Shown piece after piece: positions 49,201 to 61,200 of a stretch of DNA of 64,000 nucleotides. This DNA is from Nymphaea colorata (taxonomy: Eukaryota > Streptophyta > Magnoliopsida > Nymphaeales > Nymphaeaceae). Positions within the stretch are counted from its first letter, which is position 1. Every line of letters begins with the position of its first letter. The position numbers and the translations under genes are program-made. The notes beneath the pieces were generated by a model, which saw nothing but the letters and a program-made list of their open reading frames with translations, was not told where the DNA came from and did no database searches. The DNA lies in contig NC_045139.1 in NCBI RefSeq assembly GCF_008831285.2, positions 10,070,704 to 10,134,703 of the forward strand, written 5' to 3'.

Positions 49201-52200
49201 AACGGAAACGGAAGATGACCATGCCGCTCGTGCCATCGCATAATAGTAGATCTGTCTTCCATGCCTGACAACTGTCCACTAGTGGCTGAAATAAGAGCAG
49301 ACGCAACCTGCACAGGCAGTCTGTAGAGCCCATCAAGAGCCGAACCAATCCCAATCTTCTGCCCCGTCACCAAGTCCTGCAGAAAACACCGATCAGCAGA
49401 AAAGATCAGATTACAGTTGAGTTCTTTAGTAATACTGTTGACAGATAACAAATTCACAGGAATATTGGGAACATGAAGTGCATTATGAAGACAGTATTTA
49501 TTTAACAAGGACAAACTCCCTTTCCCAGCCACAGAGATAGAAGAACCATTAGCCATAGACACACGTTGCTGCCCAGAAGACAATTTATATTCTTGGAACA
49601 TCTTAGGGTCCCCTGTCATATGATGCGTAGCGCCACTGTCAACAATTCAATCACCATGTGAGGAATTACCTTGATCACTAGTGGCCACAAGAGCTTGGGC
49701 TAACTTAGCCCCCTCAGACGTGGAAGCATCCTCCTGAGTAGTAGACAGCCAGCTGATATACGCTTGCAGTTCTTTGATTTGATCGGAGGAAAGCTTAGAT
49801 TTGGCAACATTTGAAGGACTACTCTGACTAGGCTCAGGCACAGAAGGACTCCGACGGCTAGAAGGAGGAAGACCCCGGACAAGCCGCCTCTCAGGATGAA
49901 GATCCCAACAAAAGTCAACAGAATGTCCCAATTTGTTGCAATGGCTACACCGCCGAGCAGGACGCTGTCCAATCCCTGAAGCACGGTTAACAAAGGCTGA
50001 TGGAGAACTCCCCTGACTGGTGTCAATATGCATCACCTGGCGACGCTGTTCCTCAGATTCCACACGGGCATACACCTCTTCAATTCCGGGGACCTCGTCA
50101 CAATTGAGAATTTGGCTCCTAATGGATTCAAATTCATCGCGTAAGCCTCCAAGGAAAATAAACGTCCGATCCATCCATTCTTTGTCCCAGTATAAGGCAT
50201 GATCAGAACCACAGTGTCAGTCATCATTCACATGGTAGTCAAGTTCCTCCCATTTGGTCTTCAGGGCTGCAAAGAAAGAAGCTACAGACAAGTCACCCTG
50301 TTTAAGAGAGTATATGCTACGTTTGATTTGGTACGTACGCAATACTCTCTTCTTACGGTCATACATCCGTGCAAGCACAGTCCACATGTCGTAGGCAGTT
50401 GATTTACGCAAGATCAAAGGCTGAATATCTGCGGAAACAGAACTAATAATCCATACTTTAACCTGACTATCTTCCAACGCCCAAGTCGCCCATCGCGGAT
50501 CGGTTTTAGAAGGTGCAGGCTTCTCCCCAGTAATGTAGGATAGGCGACCACGACTGGTTATCCCAATTTCTAGGGCAGCAGACCAAGAGAGATAGTTATC
50601 CTTGTTCAGCCGGATGGAGGTGACTTGAACAGGCAAGATTTCGCTCTTGGTATTGCTGCCCGTGTCTAGGGCACGATCGATCTTGAGGGACATCTCCTCG
50701 GCCATCACAAGCACCAAAGAGAAGCAATACCCAGCACCAGAGACGACAAACAAAAGGCAGCGGCGCTAGACGGCGGCGGCGCTGCAGAGAGCAACGTCGG
50801 TGGTTGGAGGAGAGGGCGACGGCGCAGAAAACGAAGGCTGCGGCGGAAAAACGACTAGCACACCAATGATCTCTCACGCGTTGGCTCTGATACCATGTAG
50901 AAACACAAACCACGATAGAGAGAAAGAGAAGAAACACACAATATACGTGGAAAACCTCAAAGAGAGGTGAAAAACCACAGAGAAGCTCTAACCTAGGGGC
51001 ACAACCGCAACCCTAGGAGAGAGAAAATGTTATTCCACATAATCCACAATTACACCATAAGTGGGATTAAATAAGAGGGAGACCCGCCTAGGGTACCGAG
51101 CCACTCTCGGTACCCGTGCCCATGGGACCGGGTCTATATCCAGACCCGGTTCCCTATACACGATATGTTAACAGACACAAACCTATTGGGTTGTCTTACA
51201 GTCCTAGTGGATCTTCTAAGGTTTTCTTCACTTTGTAGAGTTGGTTGCAGATCAATAGTCTCATGATGTTCTCCTTCACCAACAACTTGTTGTCGATTTC
51301 TTCTATGATATGTGATTATATCATTGGTTACTCCACTATCATTATCATCAGTGTTACTATCATCAACATCATGCATTTCATCATCACATTGAGAGAGATA
51401 CTTAAATAAAAAGGAATAATCATTGTTGTGTTGTGATTTTCCACAAGTTTTGAATCTATTTTCATCTTCACAAAACTTTACATTTCTTGAAACTATGATC
51501 TTGTCTTTGACTGGGTCATAACATTTGTAGCCTTTTTGTGTTTCAAAATATCCAATGAAAACACACTCAATAACCTTTGAAACTTAGTTTATCAGTACTA
51601 TTTATGAGATATACAGAGGCTATGGCTGTTTCAACCCAAAAGAATTGAGGCACATTTTTTGCAATAAGAAGAGTTCTAGTTGTTTTAATTATGTGCTTAT
51701 GTTTTATTTCAGAAAGTCCATTTTGTTGAGGTGTTCTTGGACAAGATTTTTGATGGACTATTTCATAGTTTTTTAAATACCTTTTGAACTCATTTGAAAT
51801 GTATTCACTTTCAGAATCAATGCTTAGAATTTTTAATTTAGCATTAAACTGTGTTTGTATTAAGTTGTGAAAATTTTTGAACATCTCAAAAACCTTAGAT
51901 TTGTATCTTAAGAAATATATCCAACAATATCTAGGGAAATCATCAAAAAATATCACATAATACGATAGCCCTCCTTTTGACATGATAGGAGAGAGACCCC
52001 ACACATCGGAATGAACAAGTTCAAAGGGAAAAGAGGAAAAAAAGTTTCTTTGTCTAAAAGATAATGATTTCATTTTTCCATGTATGCAATCATTACATTT
52101 GAAATTCTCAATACAAACGTCATTGGTAAGACTCATCATAGACAATTTTCTAATGTTTGGATGACCTAATCTTTGATGTCAAACATTGATATGCACATTT

Positions 52201-55200
52201 TTTACATAGTGACAAAACTTTTCATTGGGGATACATAAACTGTCCATGTAGTAAAGGTCCCCTTTTCTAAAACCTTCCCAAATCAATATCCCGGTTTGGT
52301 GATCCTGCACCAAACATTTATTTGATGAGAAAACAACGTCAAAACCAAGATTTGAAATTTGAGATACAAAAAATAAGTTAAGATTAAGTCTAGGGACATA
52401 ACTAACTTTTGGAACAAAGAACTTTTGTTTTCCAAATTCTTTTTCAAAATCCCCAATCCCTCATTCAAAGGTGTTCCATCAGTGGTAACTACATTGGATT
52501 CTTTTCTTGCTTGTTCAAAATTGGTCAAAGATGGTATATTTGGTGTCATATGAAAAGATGCACCGGAATCTAAATGCCAAGGAAACATACCGAGAGTGTT
52601 GGAGGTGGATGCCGTTGTTGCTAGTGCTCCGGGATTCGACTCCTTGATCATAGGTTAAAGGACCGACATGATTTGATTCAATGTTATGGAGATTGATGAA
52701 AGATCACATCCTTCATTTGCAACATTTGCAACATTCCTTTGATCAAATTGTCTATTGTTGTATTGTCCACCTTGCGAATATGAAGTTCCATGGTTGTGTT
52801 GCCCTCCTTGAGGATATGAAGCTCCTTCTTTGAAAAGATTTCCTCCATAGTTTCGTGGTTGTCCTTCATTGTTATTCAACTTTGGACAACTAGGTCTTAT
52901 GTGACCCGGTTCATGACAAAAGTGGCAAACAACCTTAAATTCCTCTCTATTTTGGTTTTGAGGAAGTCTAAAGGATTTGATGTTGTTCCCGGGTCTAGAG
53001 GCGGCTAAAACTTGTTCTTCTTCTTGTTTGGAAATAAGAACACTATCCAATTCTTTGGATAATTTCATTCTAGTTTCTTCACCGCTTAACTTCGTAAGAA
53101 GTTCATGAATGGGTGGAGGAGGGGCTAAAAAAAGAAGGGCTGACCTAATTTATTCAAATTCGGTTCGTAGACCTTGAAGAAATTGAAAAAATCTAAATTC
53201 ATCATCTTATTCTCTTCTAATCTCATGACACTTACAATCAAATCCTACTTGGGGAGTAAGTTGATCCAACTCATTCCATACACTGGAGATTTCCATAAAA
53301 TAATCTCTAACATTATTCTCACCTTGCTTGATACTTTGGGCTTTTTGAATTCCAAGATATGTTCGGGCCATATCTTTTTGGGTAAACATTCTCTTGAGAT
53401 ATTCCCAAACTTTACTTTCTCTTTCATAATACATGAGATTTTGGGCAATTCTAGGTTCTATACTTCCGTAAATCCATTCTTTAATCCTAGAGTTTTTGGC
53501 CTCTCAATCATCTAATTTTTTATAGTATTCATTCATGGCATTTTGTCTTTCTTCTTCATTCAAGTATTTCTCAACCCCATTTTCAATTTTGGTCAACTTG
53601 AGAGAAGGAGGGGTAGACGTACCTCTTATGAAACCCCATAAATATTTCCCTTTTGTTAGAATATGTTGTTATGGGAACCGGGTCCATATCTGGACCCGGT
53701 TCTATGGGGCGCGGGTACCGAGGCGGGCTCGGTACCCTAGGCGGCTTCTCCTCTCTCCCTCTTTATATTGTCACTTGTGTTTAGTGTTGAATTAAGTGAA
53801 ATATAATTTTCTCTCTCCTAAGGTTGCGGTGAGCCCCTAGGTCAGAGCCTCCCCGTGGTTTTTCACCTCTTTCTGAGGTTTTCCACGTAGATTGTGTGTT
53901 TGTTCTCCACTCTCTCTCTTTGTGGTTCGTGTTTCTACATGGTATCAGAGCCAGGGGAGTTGGAGAAGCGTTTTTTCCGAGGATCGTCAGGTTTTTTCGT
54001 CGCCCGACGCCGTTGAAGTTCCGGCGCCGCTGCTGCCCGTTTGACGTAGCCCTGCTCTGCCGCCGCTGTCCTTTGTTCCGCCGCCGCCGTCCTCTGTTCC
54101 GGCGCCGCTGCTGCACTTGTGACGTCGCCCTGCTCTGCCGCCGCCGTCCTCTGTTCCGCCGTCCTCTGTTGCGCCTCCGCAGTCCTCCGTTTGGCCCGTT
54201 CTTTGTTTCTGCCACCGTGGGTGGCCTCTGTGTTGCGCCGTCGCCTGCTTTCCGTTGCCACTGCCTCATTCCCGCCGCCGTCGCCGCTGCCTCCTTCCCG
54301 TCGCCGTTGCCTCATTCCCGCTGCTGTGCCTCTTGTTGTTGTGTGCTTGTTTGTGATGGCAGAAGCGATGGGGACTCAAAAAGATGCTGTTCTTGACACG
54401 GGCAGCGCCTCCAAGACTGAGAACGTGCCACTCCAGGTCACCTCCATCCGTCTGACCAAGGACAATTACCTATCTTGGTCTGCCGCTCTCGAGATTGGGA
54501 TTACTAGCCGTGGGCGTCTCTCTTACATCACTGGCGACAAACCTGCGCCCATCAAATCTGATCCTCAATGGGCAACGTGGGCGTTGGAGGACAGCCAAGT
54601 GAAGGTGTGGATTATCAGCTCCGTGTCATCCGATATCCAGCCCCTCATTCTGCGGAAGCCGACCTCTTTTGATATGTGGACTGTGCTTTCAAAGATGTAT
54701 GGTCGCAAGAAGAGACATCTGCGCACCTATCAGATTAAACGCAGTATTTACTCTCTGACACAGGGTGATTTGTCTGTTGCTGCCTTCTATGCTGCCCTGA
54801 AGACCAAATGGGAGGAGCTAGATTATCATGTGACTGATGAGTGGACGTGCGGTTCAGATCATTCCCTCTACTGGGAAAAGGAATGGATGGACCGTACGTT
54901 TCTGTTTCTGGGAGGCCTGCGGGATGAATTTGAGTCTATTCGTAGCCAGATTCTTAATGGTGATGAGATTCCGGGGATAGAGGAAGTATATGCTCGTGTT
55001 GAGTCTGAAGAACAATGTCGCCAGGTGATGCATCTTGACACCGGTCATGGCCCTTCTGCCTTTGTCAGCCGTGCCTCAGGGACTGGGCAGCGTCCTGCCC
55101 GACATTACACTCATTGCCACAAGTTGGGGCATTCGGTGGATTTCTGTTGGGATCTTCATCCCGAGAAGAGACTGGTCAGAGGTCGTCCTCCCTCTGGCAA

Positions 55201-58200
55201 GCGTAGCCCTACTGTGTCTGATTCCAGTCAGAGCAATTCTTCTAGTGGTGCAAAGTCCAAGTTGTCTCCTGCTCAACTCAAGGAGCTACAGGCGTACATC
55301 AGCCGTCTATCTACTACCCCTGAGGAGTCCTCCACGTCTGAAGGGGCTCAGCTAGCCCAAGCCCTCGTTGCCTCGACTGATCAAGGTAACCCTTCTCTTG
55401 GTGATTGGATTGTTGATAGTGGAGCCACTCACCACATGACAGGGGACTCTAAACTCTTTCAAGAATATCAACTTTCCTCTGGCAAGCAACGCGTGTCTAT
55501 GGCAGATGGGTCTTCTATCTCTGTGGCTGGGAAAGGGAGCTTGTCCCTGCTGAACAAATACCATCTCCACAATGCCCTGCATGTTCCAAATATTCCTGTG
55601 AACTTACTCTCTGTCAGCAGTATTACTAAAGAATTAAACTGTAATCTAATTTTCTCTGCTGATCATTGTTCCCTGCAGGACTTGGTGACGGGGAAGAAGA
55701 TTGGGATTGGTTCGGTTACTGATGGGCTCTACAGGCTGCCGGTACAAGTTGCTTCAGCGTTGATTTCTGCCACGAGTGGTCACTTGTCTGGTGTGAATGA
55801 TAGATCTACTGTTCTGCGATGGCACGAGCGTCTTGGACATCTCCCCTTCCAGTTAATAAAGAAGTTGTTTCCTCATTTGTTTGCTTCTGTCTCCATTGAC
55901 TCCTTCGCTTGTGAAGTGTGTCAATTGGCTAAACATGTCAGGGCTTCATACCCTATTTCTTTGAATAAATCCACTCATCCGTTTGCCTTAGTTCATTCCG
56001 ATGTTTGGGGTCCTTCTGGAGTACCCACGTGTGGTGGTTGTCACTATTTTTTGACGCTTATTGATGATTACTCTAGATGTACGTTCGTGTACTTGTTGCG
56101 AGAACGTAGTGAGGTTCCAGCAGTTGTGAAAAACTTTGTTGCCTTTGTTGAGACTCAATTCCATACTACTGTTCAAGCTTTCCGTACGGATAATGCAAGA
56201 GAATATGTCTCCCAATCCCTTGATGAATTCTTGAAAGGAAAGGGTATTGTTCATGAAACCTCTTGTAGTTATACCCCTCCTCAGAATGGTATAGCTGAAC
56301 GTAAAAATCGTCATCTATTGAATGTTACCCGGGTCATTATGTTCCAACGTCATGTCCCGAAGCGGTATTGGGGTGATGCACTTCTCACTAGTGCACATCT
56401 CATTAACCGTATGCCTACTAGAGTGCTGGATGGTCAGTCTCCTTATTCTACCCTGTGGCCTACTCAGAATCCGTGGCCTCTTACTCCTCGTGTCTTTGGG
56501 TGCAGTTGTTTTGTGCATAATCATAGCCCTACTCTCAAAAAACTTGATCCCCGGTCTATTAAAGGAGTTTTCTTGGGGTACTCTTCCACTCAGAAGGGGT
56601 ATAAATGTGTGGATCCCACTACTTCCAAAGTATATGTTTCGAGGGATGTCACATTTCATGAACATGAGTCGTATTTTCCGGTGAATACTCTTCAGGGGGA
56701 GTGTCTTGGGAACATAGGGGGAAGAGTATTCCTCTAATCAGCTGATTCAGTTTATGGAGTTTTTGGATTACAAGGTTAGTCCCAGTGTGATTGACACGGT
56801 CACGGTCAGTAATGAGAAGGGCAGTCATATGGAAGGGGTCACGGTGGATGCTCAGCCCACTGTTGCCTGGGATCACTTGTTTGGCAAGGTTTATGTCAGA
56901 AAGGAGAAAGCTACTGTGGAAGATGTTGGTGATGAGGATAGAACCAATCCCAATCTTGTGATCTCCCCGGATGACCCAAGTCCATCGAATGAAGAGCTCC
57001 CTATTGCTTTGCGCAAAGGCACCAGGTCATGTACTTCTCACCCTATTCAGAGATTTGTTTCTTATGCTAAGCTCAGTACAAATTACAAATGTTTTATCAC
57101 AACCTTATCCAAAGTTGTTATTCCCAGGTCGGTGGATGATGCTAAGGATGATCCCAAGTGGTTACATGCTATGACGGAGGAGATGGGTGCGTTAGCTAAG
57201 AACAAAACATGGGAAGTTGTTGATATCCCTAAAGGGACACACTTAGTTGGCTCTAAGTGGGTTTACAACGTGAAGTACAAACCTGATGGCACTGTAGATC
57301 GATATAAAGCTCGTCTGGTTGCAAAGGGGTTCAGCCAGAAGTATGGGATCGACTATCTTGAGACCTTTGCCCCTGTTGCAAAGTTGAAGACTGTGAGGGT
57401 TATTCTTGCTCTTGCTGTGCACAAGAAGTGGCGCATGGACCAGCTTGATGTTAAAAATGCGTTCTTGAACGGCCATCTGGAGGAAGAAGTCTATATGAGC
57501 ATGCCTCCCGGGTATGTTCAAGAGGGAAAATGTTGTCACCTCAAGAAAGCTTTGTATGGCTTGAAGCAGTCGCCTAGAGCTTGGTTTGAGAGACTAAGGA
57601 TCGTTATGAAGTCTACTGGGTACAAGCAAGGAAATGGAGATCATACCCTATTCATAAAGCAGAGAGATGGTCTGGTGAGTCTTCTCCTTGTCTACGTTGA
57701 TGATATGATTGTCACGGGCAGTGATGAAGAAGAAAACAGAAAGATGAAAGAGAGATTAGCTAAAGAATTCGACCTCAAGGATCTGGGTAAGCTGAGATAC
57801 TTTTTGGGGATAGAAATTGCTCGATCAGAGACAGGGCTGGTTATGAATCAAAGGAAGTACACTCTTGACTTACTAAAGGAGACAGGTAAACTTGGTTGTA
57901 GGCCCTATCTTACTCCTATGGAGTCGGGAACTAAGATAAGTATCAAGACGGGCACCACTCTGGATGAGGAAGGAAAAGGGCGATATCAGAGGCTAGTCGG
58001 TAAGCTTATCTATCTTACTCTAACTCGCCCTGATATCACGTATGCGGTAAATGTGCTAAGTCAATTTATGCATGCTCCCACGGATTGTCATTGGAAGAGT
58101 GCAGAACGAGTGTTGGGGTATCTAAAGAATGACCCAGGAAAAGGGCTGCTGTATACTCGACAAGACAAACTTACTATTGAGGGCTACTCAGATGCAGATT

Positions 58201-61200
58201 GGGCAGGTTGCACTGACACAAGGAGGTCTACTACAGGGTATTGTATCTTTCTTGGAGGTAACCTAGTTGTTTGGAGAAGTAAGAGGCAAGAAGTATGTTC
58301 GAGGTCTAGTGCTGAGGCTGAGTACAGGGCTGTTGCAATGGGGGTTACAGAGATGCTGTGGCTGAAGATTCTTTTGACTGATATTGGTGTGGAACTGGGA
58401 GATAAAATGAAGATGTACTGTGACAACAAGTCTGCGATTAATCTTGCCAATAATCCAGTTCTACATGACAGGACCAAACATGTGGAGATTGACCGTCATT
58501 TTATCCGAGAACGCATTGACTCAAAGGAGCTGATTCTGCCATATATGAAATCTGAAGATCAAGTTGCAGACGTCCTAACTAAAGGGCTTTGTACTTCTTC
58601 ATTTGAAAAGAATGTTAGCAAGCTTGGCATGTTTGACATGTATGCCAAGCTTGAGGGGGAGTGTTAGAATATGTTGTTATGGGAACCGGGTCCATATCTG
58701 GACCCGGTTCTATGGGGCGCGGGTACCGAGGCGGGCTCGGTACCCTAGGCGGCTTCTCCTTTCTCCCTCTTTATATTGTCACTTGTGTTTAGTGTTGAAT
58801 TAAGTGAAATATAATTTTCTCTCTCCTAGGGTTGCGGTGAGCCCCTAGGTCAGAGCCTCCCCGTGGTTTTTCACCTCTTTCTGAGGTTTTCCACGTAGAT
58901 TGTGTGTTTGTTCTCCACTCTCTCTCTTTGTGGTTCGTGTTTCTACACCTTTGATATGCATCTCCAAGCATTTTGCCCATAGTGTGTTGTTGGTTCCATC
59001 AAGCTTGTACGGAGCATGATAACTTCCTCCTTCAATCGAGACTTTGGAGTCTTCCATAAGAGCAAGATTTTAAGTAACAATCTCCAAGAAAAACAAAGAG
59101 GAAGTCCTTCTAGAATTTTCACCAAACAGTTGCTGAGCAGCAACAAGAAGATCTTCAAGAAATGACGATCAGCAGCAATGACCTTGTCTGAAATTTTCTT
59201 CAACAGCCCAGTAGCATAAACAACAAAAAAACAGCTTCTAATAACTCTCCAACATGCAGCCCAATGGCTCTGATACCATATAAATGTGACTATAATAGTC
59301 CCTAAAGAAAAATATGATAGAAAAAGGCACTAAGGCCACTTGAAAAGATATAAATCTTATTGAATGAATACCAAATGACTGTGAAAAACAGCATGCCTAA
59401 TTGGAGCACCCAGCACCATTCAGTGTATTCTTATATCTTCTCATTTGAATTTGCTAGACGGTGATCACTTTAGGCCTGCCTATTATGTTAACTTTTTATT
59501 GTTCAATTAAGCATTTTGGAACAAAGATGCAGAGTTGATAAACTTTCTCTTTCTGGATGATTCTTACATGTTTCGTCACTGTCCATTGACCAAGAATATT
59601 ACCCTCAGTTCATTAACATCACTTAAGGTTTAAATTGCTGTATTCATGCAATTGCATTCCAGTCTTTCTGATTGGAGTATAGCAAATTATGCTAGAAAGA
59701 AATCGGTACCTTTTCCATGACGAGGGAAACAAATGTTTTCTTAAGTTAGAAATCGCCATTTGAGGAACTTCATATCTTTCTGATTGGAGTATAGCAAATT
59801 ATGCTAGAAAGAAATCGGTACCTTTTCCATGACGAGGGAAACAAATGTTTTCTTAAGTTAGAAATCGCCATTTGAGGAACTTCATATTTACTATTTCCCT
59901 GTTCCAGCTGTCTATCTGCATAATGCCCCAGATTTCCCTTGGCATCAAAAAGAGCTCCTCAAGCATTTTTCCCTTTTAGTAAGGGATGCATACTTGAGCA
60001 CATAAATCCTTCACATGTCCGAAAGTGACCTACCAATTGTTACCTGTTCAAATATAAATGTATTCTTTCCTTCTATATTAACTATATAATGTCCCAATCA
60101 ATGAAGTAATTTAGTTATTCTTCCGTTTCCCAATTTTCTTGGTATGGTGCATTCTTATTGTGAGAAACGGCTCACTCACTCTCTCTCTCTCCCTCCCTCC
60201 ACCACCCCAAAACTTAGGCTACAGTGTTCACTTCCTAACTAGCCAGTTAGTAGCCGTAGGTACTCGCAAACTGGCTAGTTCAACTAGTTACTTACTTACC
60301 ACACCCCCCCCCCCCCAAAAAAAACTTAGGCTAACAGTGTTCACTTCCTAACTAGCCAGTTAGTAGCCGTAGGTACTCGCAAACTGGCTAGTTCAACTAG
60401 TTACTTACTTAGCAACCATCTAACTACATATACATGTACACACACACATATACATTGAACCTGCCAAACTCAGACCAGTTAGTCCCAACAAGCTTTGTCT
60501 AGCCTTTTGGAGCCTTGGCCAACTTGTGTTTTCTGGTTTTGACTGCTTGGATTCAATATATAAACAAACAATAACAAACCATATGTATTATATCTGTGAA
60601 GGTTTCCAAAATGGAAATAAAGAAATTCCAATTTCTTGACCAAGGAACCTTGTTTGAAATCCTAATGCTACCGTTGCTATAGAGTAAGCCAAATGATTTA
60701 TCTAATTGTAACTGTCGTCTGGCTATCTTACTCCAAATTAACTAGTCTCAGTTCCATGAAATTTAAAGTAATTGCATGTTTTGCAGTATCAACATCCAAT
60801 TGCTATCCATATCACTGTTACATCAAGCCTGGTATGATGATCATCAAAAATACATATTGATATAGATAATTCCAAGATAATATGAGGCGTCAATTCAAAA
60901 TCATGTGTCCATAAGGCATTTCTGTTATATTACATGCATGAATGTGAACACACCAACAGACACATGCACATTCACACATACAGAGGTGTGGCAATGAAAA
61001 TGAAAGAAAACTAAAAGTGTACCCTATGACTTAAAACCTACTATAAATGACTAGTAAGGCCTAGTTGACCCAGTCAGTCATCGAACATGTGACAGCCAAC
61101 TAGATGGTCATGGACTAGTTGGTTGGTTGCCACTGGATTGGCTAGGCGACTAGTGATCTGACTAGTCATCTAGTTTGACAATGTAGATTGTGAATGAAGC

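Larger units (their letters stand above)
47640..51173 (-). mobile_element. Copia element B, truncated within RT
   Basis: Minus-strand element of the same family as C. Its 278-bp 5' LTR (50896..51173) starts TGTTAACATATCG and ends TTTCTACA, followed directly by the initiator-Met tRNA primer site (50884..50895). Gag, protease, integrase and the first part of RT follow. Similarity to C stops near 47640 after [13 protein letters not shown]. The rest of RT, RNase H and the 3' LTR are missing, and LINE sequence takes over. Its 5' LTR abuts element D at 51174, so B inserted into D before a deletion removed the far ends. Confidence 0.9.
51174..53653 (-). mobile_element. Copia element D, main part
   Basis: A third copia family, minus strand, interrupted by element C at 53653/58948 and by element B at 51173/51174. 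Surviving order (5' to 3', right to left) is primer site, gag, zinc knuckle, protease, integrase and a post-integrase fragment. RT, RNase H and 3' LTR are lost. The rest of D lies at 58948..59278 and continues into its 5' LTR. Confidence 0.85.
53654..58947 (+). mobile_element. Young, nearly intact copia element C
   Basis: 5,294-bp element with 286-bp LTRs (53654..53939 and 58662..58947) and a perfect 5-bp target duplication, CCTTT (53649..53653 and 58948..58952). The tRNA primer site abuts the 5' LTR, and a GAGGGGGAG purine tract abuts the 3' LTR. The LTRs differ at 2 of 286 positions, implying recent insertion. It lies in the sense orientation of the HSF gene and splits gag of element D. The coding region has one 1-nt frameshift and is otherwise open. 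It is the same family as B. Confidence 0.96.
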
